DNA from: JBEKOF01 sp049513975
GTDB taxonomy: Bacteria; Verrucomicrobiota; Verrucomicrobiia; Limisphaerales; Palsa-1400
Reading direction: 5' to 3'
DNA: 64,000 nt
NCBI GenBank assembly: GCA_049513975.1
Contig: JBEKVM010000001.1
Coordinates: 1-64,000, forward strand
The position numbers and the translations under genes were made by a program. Numbering within the stretch: the stretch's first letter is position 1; the number at the start of each line of letters is the position of its first letter. The notes under the pieces are model-generated. The model saw only the letters and a list, made by a program, of their open reading frames with translations, was not told where the DNA came from and did no database searches. Positions 15,980 to 23,910 of the stretch are shown piece after piece.

Positions 15980-17128
15980 TTGTATTCCATCCTCGCTTAC
16001 ATGGCCGCGGCCGGCGTGGGGGCGCTTCTTGCCTGGCTCCTCACTCGCGCCCCGGAATTGCGCGGCTGGCGCCTGTCCCAGCTCCTCCTCGTCCCCGGCG
16101 CCTTCGTGTTGGCCTGCTGGGTGCTGCGGCAAACCGGCGGCCGGCCCGACATGGGCGCCGGCATCATCCTCATCGTAATAATAGTATTGACAGCATTCCT
16201 CCTCGCCCCCAACATCGCCTTCTACTGCGGAGCCGGCCTCTCCAACTTCCTCGACCCCATGGATTGGACGCCCGCCGAAGAAATCGCCCTGCGCCCCATC
16301 CGGCGGTTGATTGACCGCGATCAATACTACCAGGCCTTGGGCGACTTGGACGCCCTGCTTAAAAAACACAAGCCCACTTACGAGAGCCTTCTCCTCCACG
16401 CCAAACTCCTCCACCACTTCGGCCGGGTGGACGAGACCGTGGCCGCGCTGCTCCAGACGATCGCACTTTGCCAAAGCACCGCGCAGCAACTGACGGTCCT
16501 GGAACTTCTCGCGGTCCTGGAGGAGCGTCATCAGAGCCCGCGCAAACCGCTTGCCCCGGGAACCCGGCCGATCCAGATTTACCACCGGCTGGTCCTGTTC
16601 CCCATCGCCGCCCAGGACCGGCTGCTCCACAAGGAAATTCCGGCCGGCGTCTATGAGGTTGAGGAAACCTTCCATCGCAACCACCGCTGGCTGAAACTGG
16701 CGGGAGAGGATTGGGGCAACGCCGCCATGTGCTGGGAGGCCGTCCTGCAAATTCATCCCCCGGATCCCGCCCCTCCGCAAAAGGGTTTCCTCTGGCAGAT
16801 GGCCCGGATCAACCAGGCCATCACCCTCGCCCTCAAAGGCAAGCCCCGCCTCCAGTCCCAGGCCGAGGCCGGCCAACTTCTCAAGCAAGCCGGCCAATTC
16901 ATCCGGCGGGAAGACTGGCGGTCAGCCCTTCCCCTTCTCCAAAAAGCATCCGCCTGCGACCCGGACAATTACGAAATCGCCTATCGCTGGGTGCAAGCCG
17001 TGCGCCACATCGCCGACGACCGCGCCACCGCCCGCGCTGTCAACACCGTCCTCGCCCAAAGCCAATGGTCCGCCGACGAACAAGAAATGCTCCGCCAATT
17101 GCAACACCCCATCGCCCCCAAAAAATAA
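15980..17128 (+). CDS. membrane-anchored TPR-like protein
   Basis: A 382-aa protein. Three hydrophobic segments occupy residues ~1-22, 33-52 and 56-85, followed by a soluble helical region with TPR-like helices (LIDRDQYYQALGDLDALLKK, LLLHAKLLHHFGRVDETVAALLQ, DWRSALPLLQKASACDPDN). The start is either the TTG at 15980 or the ATG at 16001. No catalytic motif was seen. Such proteins usually act as membrane-bound scaffolds. It is co-directional with, but not tightly linked to, its neighbours. Confidence 0.68.
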   Translation: MYSILAYMAAAGVGALLAWLLTRAPELRGWRLSQLLLVPGAFVLACWVLRQTGGRPDMGAGIILIVIIVLTAFLLAPNIAFYCGAGLSNFLDPMDWTPAEEIALRPIRRLIDRDQYYQALGDLDALLKKHKPTYESLLLHAKLLHHFGRVDETVAALLQTIALCQSTAQQLTVLELLAVLEERHQSPRKPLAPGTRPIQIYHRLVLFPIAAQDRLLHKEIPAGVYEVEETFHRNHRWLKLAGEDWGNAAMCWEAVLQIHPPDPAPPQKGFLWQMARINQAITLALKGKPRLQSQAEAGQLLKQAGQFIRREDWRSALPLLQKASACDPDNYEIAYRWVQAVRHIADDRATARAVNTVLAQSQWSADEQEMLRQLQHPIAPKK

Positions 17129-17245
17129 CCCGTTGGGATTACAAATCCCGCAGGGGTTTTATGCTTGAAAGCTTGCCGTAAAATGCCGGCGTGAACCATA
17201 GTACAAATGTTCGATGGCCGGTGAGGAAGACTTTGTGTATCGTTT

Positions 17246-17270
17246 GCGGCGGTCATAGACCGCCGCTACA
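17246..17270 (-). repeat. TGTAG-type single REP hairpin
   Basis: Read on the minus strand: TGTAG head, then stem GCGGCGGTC/GACCGCCGC (9 bp, perfect) with loop TAT. It ends 11 bp before the ATG of the GH29 gene. The same element is at 52278-52302 and inside the helicase gene at 62994-63018. Confidence 0.8.
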
Positions 17271-17281
17271 GAAGAGTTGCC

Positions 17282-19150
17282 ATGAGATCTATTTTTACGC
17301 GCCGGCCGCGGTCGCGGCCTTTTCTGGCCGCCGCCCTGTTGCTGGCCGGCTGGCCGGCTGGGTTTTTCAGCGCGGCGCCGGCGCAGACGGCGGAAGAGGC
17401 GGTCCCGGCGCCGGAGTTTGCCATGCCGGGCAAAGACAGCCCGGAGTCGGCCTGGTGGCGCAATTCGATGAAGACGCACGACAAGCGGATGGAGTGGTGG
17501 CGCGAGGCGCGCTTCGGAATGTTCATGCACTGGGGCGTTTATTCGAGCCTGGGCAATGAATACAAGGGCCGCAAGGGCGGGACTTACGCCGAGCATATCA
17601 TGCGGATTTTGAAGATTCCCATCGCGGAATATCGCGCGGAAGTGGCTGGCCGTTTCTTTCCCAGCAACTTCAACGCCGACGCCTGGATCAGCCTGGCCAG
17701 CCAGGCGGGGATGGGCTATCTGGTCATCACCGCCAAGCATCACGACGGCTTCGCCATGTGGCCGACCAAGGTCAATGATTACAACGTGATGGACGCCACG
17801 CCCTGGCATCACGACCCGATGAAGGATTTGCGGGCGGCGTGCCAGAAGTACGGGGTGAAGTTCGGATTCTATTATTCCCACGCGATGGATTGGGGCCATT
17901 CCAACGCCCCCGGCAACAACTGGGAACTGCACAATCCGTCCTCCAACAACTGGTGGGAGACTCAGCCGGAGTTCGAGGCCAGGGCCGGGAAATATGTGGA
18001 CGAAAAGGCCATTCCCCAATTGCTGGAGTTGATCAAGAATTACGACCCGGATATTTTTTGGTTTGACGTCCCTTCCCATCTCCCGCCGTCGGAAAATTAC
18101 CGCATCATGAAAGCTGTGCGCCAGGCATCACCGCGCGTGGTGATCAACGGACGGCTGGTGCGGGGCTGGGGCGACTACGATTCGACCACGGACAGGCCGG
18201 CGGAATTTCCGCCCCATGCGGGCGATTGGGAAGGCATTCCCACGACGGACGAATCCTATGGCTGGAGCAAATTTGACATTTCGCACAAGCCGCCCTCGCA
18301 CTTCATCCAGTTGCTGGCCAAGGCGGCGGCGCGCGGTGGGAACATCCTCATGAACATCGGCCCGATGGGCGACGGCAACATTGACCCCAAGGACGTCGCC
18401 ATCCTCAAGGGCATCGGCGACTGGTGGCGGGTCAACGGGGATTCCATCCGCGGCACGGCGCGCACGCCGCTGGCGGCGCAGGCGTGGGGCGAATCCACCC
18501 GCAAGGGCAGCACGCTTTACCTGCACGTTTTCAACTGGCCGGCCGACGGGCAGTTGGTCGTCGGCGGATTGAAGTCGAACGTGAAGAATGTCACCGTGCT
18601 GGCCACCTCGCAGGCCATCCCGCTGGCCATCCGCCGTTTGAACCCGTTTGATATCAGCATCGAAGGCCTGCCCGCCGCCGCCCCGGACAAGGCGGATTCC
18701 GTGCTGGCGCTGGAATGCGAGGGCGACATCGTGACGGACACTAATCTCCTGCTGCAATCGGCGGTGGCCGCCAATATCTTGCGCGCGTTCGATGGCGAAC
18801 TGCGCGGCAAAGGGCTTAAATTTGGCCCGGGCAAAAAAACCGACGCCTATGTGGAGAATTGGAGGCAAACCAATGAATTTGTGGCGTGGCCGGCGCGGCT
18901 GGCGGCCCCGGCCAGTTTTGACGTCGGTGTACTTTACGACGCGCCGGCTGGCTCGGCGGGCGGGACTTTCGCGGTCAACATCGCCGGGCAGAACTTGGCG
19001 GGGACGGTCCTCACGGGCACGAATGTGTCCGCGACGCTCGGTCGTGTCCGGTTGGAACCGGGGACGCTTGAGATTCAATGGCAGGCCGGAACCATCCGGG
19101 GCGGGGAGTTGATGCGTCCGCGCAGTTTAGTATTGACTCCAGCCCCTTGA
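17282..19150 (+). CDS. alpha-L-fucosidase, GH29, exported
   Basis: A 622-aa glycoside hydrolase with a signal peptide (FLAAALLLAGWPAGFFSAAPAQ). The GH29 barrel is clear: RFGMFMHWGVYSSLG (residues 78-91), VITAKHHDGFAMWPTK (148-163), FGFYYSHAMDW and DIFWFDVPS, where D262 is at the position of the catalytic nucleophile. The last ~150 residues form a beta-rich accessory domain. It hydrolyses terminal L-fucose residues, probably from sulfated or plant/algal polysaccharides taken from the environment. It is followed 46 bp downstream by a GH5 gene on the same strand, so the two may be co-expressed for polysaccharide use. Confidence 0.92.
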   Translation: MRSIFTRRPRSRPFLAAALLLAGWPAGFFSAAPAQTAEEAVPAPEFAMPGKDSPESAWWRNSMKTHDKRMEWWREARFGMFMHWGVYSSLGNEYKGRKGGTYAEHIMRILKIPIAEYRAEVAGRFFPSNFNADAWISLASQAGMGYLVITAKHHDGFAMWPTKVNDYNVMDATPWHHDPMKDLRAACQKYGVKFGFYYSHAMDWGHSNAPGNNWELHNPSSNNWWETQPEFEARAGKYVDEKAIPQLLELIKNYDPDIFWFDVPSHLPPSENYRIMKAVRQASPRVVINGRLVRGWGDYDSTTDRPAEFPPHAGDWEGIPTTDESYGWSKFDISHKPPSHFIQLLAKAAARGGNILMNIGPMGDGNIDPKDVAILKGIGDWWRVNGDSIRGTARTPLAAQAWGESTRKGSTLYLHVFNWPADGQLVVGGLKSNVKNVTVLATSQAIPLAIRRLNPFDISIEGLPAAAPDKADSVLALECEGDIVTDTNLLLQSAVAANILRAFDGELRGKGLKFGPGKKTDAYVENWRQTNEFVAWPARLAAPASFDVGVLYDAPAGSAGGTFAVNIAGQNLAGTVLTGTNVSATLGRVRLEPGTLEIQWQAGTIRGGELMRPRSLVLTPAP

Positions 19151-19196
19151 TACCCGGCGCAAGGCTGCCCGGAAACCAGAGTAAAATTTTTCCAGC

Positions 19197-20282
19197 ATGA
19201 AAACTTCCAGAAGAGAGTTCCTCAAAACCATGGCGGCGGCGGGTTTGGGCGCGGCGGCCTCTGCGGCGGCGGGCGCGGAGCAACGTGCCCTGCCGGAAGC
19301 CTCGGCCTCCAAGCTGCCTCCGTGGCGCGGGTTCAACCTCTTGAACAAGTTCAACGGACGAAATGATCCTTTCGCGGAGCGGGATTTCGAGTGGCTGGCC
19401 GAACTGGGTTTCAATTTTGTCCGGCTGCCCATGGATTATCGGATGTGGATTGAGGGCGGCGATTGGACCAAGTTCCGCGAAACCACCCTCAAGGAGATTG
19501 ATCACGCGGTGGAACTCGGCGCCCGTCACGGCATCCATGTCTGCCTGAATTTCCACCGCGCCCCCGGCTATACGGTGGCCCAACCGCCGGAGGAAAAATC
19601 GCTCTGGTCGGACGATGAAGCCTTGCGGGTGTGTGCCTCGCACTGGGCGCATTTCGCGGAGCGTTACCAGGGCGCCTCCAATCGCCAGCTCAGCTTCGAC
19701 TTGTTCAACGAACCGCCCAAACTGGAACCGCAAACCTACCGGCGCGTGGTCAGCCGCGTTTGCGACGCCATTCGCCAGCGGGACCCCGCGCGCTTGATCA
19801 TCTGTGACGGACGCGACTGGGGCAACACCGCTCCGACCGAACTCGCCGGGGTGGGAGTGGCCGCCGCCACGCGCGGTTATGCGCCCATTCATGTTTCCCA
19901 TTACCGCGCCAGTTGGATGAACGGGGCGGACCGCTGGCCGGAGCCAACCTGGCCCATCGAAGAGGACGGCGTTCATTGGGACAAGGCGACGCTCCAATCC
20001 CGCCAAATCGCCCCCTGGAAACGACTGGAAACACAAGGCGTCGGCGTGATGGTAGGGGAATTTGGCGCTTACAACAAAACGCCCCACCCCGTCGTCCTCG
20101 CCTGGATGCGGGACTGTGTGGATTTGTGGACGGGGGCGGGCTGGGGCTGGGCCTTGTGGAATTTCACGGGGGCATTCGGAATTATTGACAGCGACCGGGC
20201 CGACGTTGCCTATGAAAACTGGCATGGCCACAAGCTGGATCGGGAGATGCTGGCGCTGGTGCAAGGCCGCAAGCGGGCCTGA
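19197..20282 (+). CDS. glycoside hydrolase family 5 (cellulase-like), Tat-exported
   Basis: A 361-aa GH5-type barrel. The N-terminus carries a Tat signal (SRREFLKTMAAAGLGAAASA). The acid/base glutamate is E172 in DLFNEPPK and the nucleophile is E288 in VMVGEFGAYN; other family marks are WRGFNLLN, FVRLPMDYR and the His pairs in CLNFHRAPG and IHVSHYRASW. It acts on beta-1,4-linked glucans or mannans outside the cytoplasm; the precise substrate is unknown. It directly follows the GH29 gene. Confidence 0.9.
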   Translation: MKTSRREFLKTMAAAGLGAAASAAAGAEQRALPEASASKLPPWRGFNLLNKFNGRNDPFAERDFEWLAELGFNFVRLPMDYRMWIEGGDWTKFRETTLKEIDHAVELGARHGIHVCLNFHRAPGYTVAQPPEEKSLWSDDEALRVCASHWAHFAERYQGASNRQLSFDLFNEPPKLEPQTYRRVVSRVCDAIRQRDPARLIICDGRDWGNTAPTELAGVGVAAATRGYAPIHVSHYRASWMNGADRWPEPTWPIEEDGVHWDKATLQSRQIAPWKRLETQGVGVMVGEFGAYNKTPHPVVLAWMRDCVDLWTGAGWGWALWNFTGAFGIIDSDRADVAYENWHGHKLDREMLALVQGRKRA

Positions 20283-20372
20283 GGCCCGGGGGAGCGGCGT
20301 GAGCCGGGTTCACTTTTCGCTATTCCCAATTCGCCATTCTCCCTGCTAACCTCCCCGCGCCATCATCAGGCT

Positions 20373-21146
20373 ATGCTTGCAAAACGCGTCATTCCATGTC
20401 TGGACGTGCATGACGGGAAAGTCACCCGCGGCGTCCAGTTCGGCAGGGCCGAAGCCGGCGAACTGCGCGACGTCGGCGACCCCGTCGAACTCGCCGTCCG
20501 CTACAACGAACAGGGGGCCGATGAAATGGTCTTCTTCGACATCACCGCCAGCGCCCACGGACGCGCCTCCCTCATCGCCGTGATCGAACGCGCCGCCGAC
20601 CAGTGCTTCATGCCCCTGACCGTCGGCGGCGGCATCCGCTCCGTCGCGGACATGCATGCCATGCTCAAGGCCGGCGCGGACAAAACCAGCATCAACTCCT
20701 CCGCTCTCGCCACTCCCGATCTCATCACCCGCGGCGCGGAAAAATTCGGCAGCCAGTGCATTGTCGTTTCCATTGACGCCAAAAAGACCGGGCCGGACCA
20801 GTGGTCGGTTTTTTCGCACGGGGGACGCCGGGCGACGGGCCTGGACGCGGTGGCCTGGGCCAAAAAGGCGGTGGCGCTGGGCGCGGGTGAAATTGTATTG
20901 AACAGCATTGACGCCGATGGGACCAAGGCCGGCTTTGATCTGCTCATCACCCGGCGCGTCAGCGAGGCGGTCGGCGTGCCGGTGGTGGCCAGCGGCGGGG
21001 CGGGGAGCCTGGAGCACATGGCGGCGGTGCTGCTGGAAGGCAAGGCCGACGCCGTGCTGGCCGCCGGCATTTTTCATTCCGGCGAATTCACCGTGGGCGA
21101 CGTGAAAAAGTTTTTGGCCGGGAAAAATATTCCGGTGCGGCTCTGA
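20373..21146 (+). CDS. hisF: imidazole glycerol phosphate synthase subunit HisF
   Basis: A 257-aa cyclase subunit of the HisF-HisH complex. It converts PRFAR plus ammonia to imidazole glycerol phosphate and AICAR in histidine biosynthesis. The TIM barrel shows the catalytic D11 in IPCLDV and D135 in VVSIDAKK, and the phosphate-binding motifs LTVGGGIRS and VVASGGAGS. No other his gene is adjacent. The 3' end (VGDVKKFLAGKNIPVRL) has a second, diverged copy about 330 bp downstream. Confidence 0.96.
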   Translation: MLAKRVIPCLDVHDGKVTRGVQFGRAEAGELRDVGDPVELAVRYNEQGADEMVFFDITASAHGRASLIAVIERAADQCFMPLTVGGGIRSVADMHAMLKAGADKTSINSSALATPDLITRGAEKFGSQCIVVSIDAKKTGPDQWSVFSHGGRRATGLDAVAWAKKAVALGAGEIVLNSIDADGTKAGFDLLITRRVSEAVGVPVVASGGAGSLEHMAAVLLEGKADAVLAAGIFHSGEFTVGDVKKFLAGKNIPVRL

Positions 21147-21165
21147 AAATATGGAGGCCAATAAA

Positions 21166-21291
21166 ATGAACTGGGCGGAGGTCCGGCGGCTTGCGAAACT
21201 GCCGGAATATCGTAATGTTGCAGAGTGCGTGAAATTGGTGAAAGAAGTCGCCGATGAACTCAAAATTAAAAGTCCCTTGCATTCCGATTGA
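21166..21291 (+). CDS. small orphan protein, 41 aa
   Basis: Encodes MNWAEVRRLAKLPEYRNVAE and a Lys/Glu-rich helical remainder. A GGAGG at 21153-21157 lies eight bases before the ATG, a good ribosome-binding site that favours this start over the ATG at 21151. It lies in the ~330-bp segment between the two hisF-like 3' ends. The function is unknown; its size and charge recall small antitoxin-like proteins, but nothing supports that directly. Confidence 0.42.
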   Translation: MNWAEVRRLAKLPEYRNVAECVKLVKEVADELKIKSPLHSD

Positions 21292-21463
21292 AGGCGCAAT
21301 CAGCTACGAAGACTGGCTGAAAGGACGACGCCATCGTCGTGAATTGGGCAACCGGGTCGCCCCCGAAATCCTCCGGCGCCGGAGCAGTTCCAGCGACCGG
21401 CGGTTGAAGAAACTGTTCAAGGGCGAACGCGGCCTGCCCTTCACCCCCACCGAAAAACTTTGA
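21254..21463 (+). CDS. small basic orphan protein, 69 aa (doubtful)
   Basis: A frame of 69 codons overlapping the end of the 41-aa gene by 38 bp. The product is Arg/Lys rich (WLKGRRHRRELGNRV, RRRSSSSDRRLKKLFKGERG), so it could bind nucleic acid. No clear ribosome-binding site. It stops a few bases before the second hisF-like 3' end. Confidence 0.3.
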   Translation: MNSKLKVPCIPIEGAISYEDWLKGRRHRRELGNRVAPEILRRRSSSSDRRLKKLFKGERGLPFTPTEKL

Positions 21464-21475
21464 GCGGCAGACATC

Positions 21476-21526
21476 CTGGGCGACGCGAAACAATTTTTGG
21501 CGAAAAAAATTCCGGTGGGATTGTGA
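21476..21526 (+). pseudogene. second hisF-like 3' end (remnant)
   Basis: Translates LGDAKQFLAKKIPVGL then stop, against VGDVKKFLAGKNIPVRL then stop at the end of hisF (21093-21146). The DNA is also clearly similar, with one 3-bp gap. It looks like the tail left by an older or displaced hisF copy. Confidence 0.5.
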
Positions 21527-21585
21527 ACACCCCGTTTGATGAAATCCGCGCCCGGCACAAGATTCCCCGCGGCAAGAAATGAATT

Positions 21586-21942
21586 ATGAATCAATTGACT
21601 GAATCCCGCTGGCTGCCGTTCGTATTATTGACTTGCTCGAACGTCTTTATGACCTTCGCCTGGTACGGGCATTTGAAATTCAAGGACCGCCCGCTTTGGC
21701 TGGTGATTATGGCCAGTTGGGGCATTGCGTTTTTTGAGTACCTGTTGATGGTGCCGGCCAATCGCTGGGGCAGCAACGTCTGGTCGCCCGTCCAGCTTAA
21801 AATCGCACAGGAAATCATCACCCTCGCCGTCTTCAGCGCCTTTGCCATTTTGTATCTCAAGACCGCCATCCGCTGGAACCACCTCGTCGCCTTCGCCCTC
21901 GTCGTCGCCGCCGCCGGCTTTGCTTTTCTTCCCAAAGACTGA
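21586..21942 (+). CDS. DUF486 / DMT-family small membrane protein
   Basis: A 118-aa protein with four hydrophobic segments and the family-typical pattern LLTCSNVFMTFAWYGHLKFK, IMASWGIAFFEYLLMVPANR, LKIAQEIITLAVFSAFAI and HLVAFALVVAAAGFAF. It belongs to the DUF486 family, distantly related to drug/metabolite transporters. The substrate is unknown. Confidence 0.88.
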   Translation: MNQLTESRWLPFVLLTCSNVFMTFAWYGHLKFKDRPLWLVIMASWGIAFFEYLLMVPANRWGSNVWSPVQLKIAQEIITLAVFSAFAILYLKTAIRWNHLVAFALVVAAAGFAFLPKD

Positions 21943-21997
21943 GCCGGCTTCCAGCCAACCAGGATTATCCACTCGCGGCAAAGCCTCAGTCTTCGGT

Positions 21998-22052
21998 GGT
22001 AGGGCGCGCACTCCGTGCGCGCCGCGGTGGGCAGCGGAGTGCCCGCCCTACC
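21998..22052. repeat. GTAG-type REPIN
   Basis: Outer ends GGTAGGGCG and CGCCCTACC. The left half forms a perfect 9-bp stem GGCGCGCAC/GTGCGCGCC with loop TCC. The right half, read on the minus strand, forms GGGCAC with GTGCCC around TCC with one bulge. It is just beyond the 3' end of xerC. Confidence 0.82.
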
Positions 22053-22054
22053 CT

Positions 22055-23005
22055 TCACGCCCTGGGATGGGCCTGGTCGTAAGCGCGCTTGAGGCGTTCG
22101 GTGGTCAGGTGGGTATAGACCTGCGTCGTCACCAGGTGCGCGTGGCCGAGCAACTCCTGCACGCTGCGCAAATCGGCCCCGGCATCGAGCAGGTGCGTGG
22201 CGAAGCTGTGGCGCAATTTGTGCGGCGTGATTTTTGGGTCCAGCCCGGCGGCGCGGAGATATATTTTCAAGCGCAACTGCACCGTGCGCGGCGTGAGCGG
22301 CGACACTTTATGCGGGCGGGCGAGGAAAACCGGCATGGCGCCGGCGGGGTCATAACCCCGGTGTTTCCAATAGGCGCGAATGGCTTCCAGCGCCGGAGCG
22401 CCGATGGGCGCAAGCCGTTCCTTTTTTCCCTTGCCGCGCACGCGCACCAACTGGCCGGGCCAGTCCACATCCTCCGCGCGAAGCTGGCACAACTCGCTCA
22501 CGCGCAGGCCGCACGAGTAAATCACCTCCAAAATGGCGGCGTCGCGGAAATACGTGCTCGCCTCCGCCTTCTTTTTCGCTTCCGCTTCGCGCTGCAATTC
22601 CTGGCCGGGTGCCCGCAGCAGCTCTTCCAGTTGCGGCACGGTCAAAAAGCGCGGCAGCCGTTTTTCCCGGGCGGGAAGCGAGAGCTTGCGGATGGGCGAA
22701 ACGGCGGCGGCGCCATTGCGGATGAGAAACTTGTAAAAGGAACGCAGCGCGGAGAAGCGGAGTTGCACGGCGGCGCGGCTCAACTGGCCGCGGCCGAGGA
22801 AGCGGAGAAAATCCCGGAAATCATCCCGGCCCAGCGCGTTCCAATCCGGCGGCGCGCGCCGCTGCTGCAGGAACCAGCCGGTGAATTCCAGCAGCGCCTG
22901 CCGGTAATTCCTTTCCGTATAAACCGAGGCCCCTTTTTCGGCGAGAAGATGGCGCAGGAATTTCGAAATCCAAGGATCCATTTTTGGCTCTGGCGGCTCG
23001 TTCAT
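22055..23005 (-). CDS. tyrosine recombinase, XerC/XerD type
   Basis: A 316-aa site-specific recombinase. The N-terminal SAM-like core-binding domain (YTERNYRQALLEFTGWF) precedes a catalytic domain with the complete active site: R168 in SCGLRVSEL, a lysine in GKGKKER (~191-197), H262 and R265 in HKLRHSFATHLLD, H288 in ELLGHAH and the nucleophile Y297 in QVYTHLT. Length and motifs fit the chromosomal dimer-resolution enzymes, so a housekeeping role at dif is the likeliest. An island integrase cannot be excluded, because the repeat-rich island begins 4.5 kb away. Confidence 0.93.
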   Translation of the reverse strand: MNEPPEPKMDPWISKFLRHLLAEKGASVYTERNYRQALLEFTGWFLQQRRAPPDWNALGRDDFRDFLRFLGRGQLSRAAVQLRFSALRSFYKFLIRNGAAAVSPIRKLSLPAREKRLPRFLTVPQLEELLRAPGQELQREAEAKKKAEASTYFRDAAILEVIYSCGLRVSELCQLRAEDVDWPGQLVRVRGKGKKERLAPIGAPALEAIRAYWKHRGYDPAGAMPVFLARPHKVSPLTPRTVQLRLKIYLRAAGLDPKITPHKLRHSFATHLLDAGADLRSVQELLGHAHLVTTQVYTHLTTERLKRAYDQAHPRA

Positions 23006-23009
23006 CTGG

Positions 23010-23106
23010 CTTAATCTTAATCCTGATCTTAATCCTAATCCTAATCTTAATCTTCAAACGCAGGAAGGGGATTAAGATTAAGATTAAGATTAAGATTAGG
23101 ATTAAG
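23010..23106. repeat. inverted hexamer array (TTAATC)n / (GATTAA)n
   Basis: About seven TTAATC/CTAATC units (23010-23054), a 16-bp spacer, then about six GATTAA units (23071-23106). The two halves are complementary and can form a long AT-rich hairpin between the divergent xer and radC genes. Confidence 0.85.
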
Positions 23107-23147
23107 AGGGGATCCCGCCTTTTGCCCCGATCAACGCGGGAATCTTA

Positions 23148-23176
23148 TTGACGAATCTCTGTTTGGGAGCTTACAA
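23148..23176 (+). promoter_or_regulatory. candidate sigma70-type promoter of radC
   Basis: TTGACG (23148-23153) and TTACAA (23171-23176) are separated by 17 bp. The ATG of radC starts 11 bp after the -10-like hexamer, so the leader would be very short. Confidence 0.35.
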
Positions 23177-23187
23177 CGTTGCCCAGA

Positions 23188-23910
23188 ATGAGCGATGGCA
23201 TCCGTATCAAGGACCTGCCTGAAAATGAACGGCCGCGCGAACGGCTGGCCGAATTGGGGGCGCAGGCGCTGCGGGATGCGGAGTTGATCGCCATCCTCTT
23301 GCGCACCGGCACCAAGGGCCGGTCCGCCGTCCAGATCGCCGATGAGTTGGTGCATCGCTTCGGCACGCTCCAGGCCCTGGCCCGCGCCTCCCTGGAAGAT
23401 TTGCGCGCGATCAAAGGCATCGGGCGGGACAAAGCCATCGCCCTCAAAAGCGCCTTCACCCTCGCGGCCCGCATGGCGCAGGAATTGCAGGGCGAAGCCC
23501 CCCTGCTCGACACCCCGGAACTGGTCGCCGATTTCCTGCGCGATGAAAACCGGGACTACGACGTGGAACATTTCCAGGCCGTGCTCTTGAATTCGCGCCG
23601 CAAACTCATCAAGGTGGAGCAAATTTCCCAGGGGTTGGTGGACAGCATTTTGGTCCATCCGCGCGAAGTGTTCCGGGGCGCCATTGCCGCCAACGCTTCT
23701 TCGCTCGTCCTGGTGCATAACCATCCCAGCGGCGACCCCACCCCCTCGGAGTCCGACATCCGCGTGACGCGCGACCTGATCCGGGCGGGGCAACTGCTGA
23801 AAATCGAGGTAGCCGACCATATTATTCTGGGCCACCGCACCACCGGCAACAGCAAGGGCTATTTTTCCATGCGCGAGATGGGCTTGTTTTTTGCCGCGGC
23901 GCCGCCTTAA
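23188..23910 (+). CDS. radC: RadC family protein (JAB/MPN metalloprotein)
   Basis: A 240-aa protein with the N-terminal helix-hairpin-helix region (RAIKGIGRDKAIALKSAF) and the C-terminal JAB domain carrying HNHPSGDPTPSESD (H177, H179, D190), the metal-binding signature. RadC proteins were once linked to DNA repair; their biochemical role is unsettled. The ATG at 23188 was chosen over a TTG at 23179. Its 3' end overlaps the convergent M6 peptidase gene by 4 bp. Confidence 0.93.
   Translation: MSDGIRIKDLPENERPRERLAELGAQALRDAELIAILLRTGTKGRSAVQIADELVHRFGTLQALARASLEDLRAIKGIGRDKAIALKSAFTLAARMAQELQGEAPLLDTPELVADFLRDENRDYDVEHFQAVLLNSRRKLIKVEQISQGLVDSILVHPREVFRGAIAANASSLVLVHNHPSGDPTPSESDIRVTRDLIRAGQLLKIEVADHIILGHRTTGNSKGYFSMREMGLFFAAAPP

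Noticed and set aside
22055..23005. Integrase of a mobile island
   Set aside because: Length, motifs and isolated position fit a chromosomal XerC/XerD better; no att duplication or cargo boundary could be tied to it.
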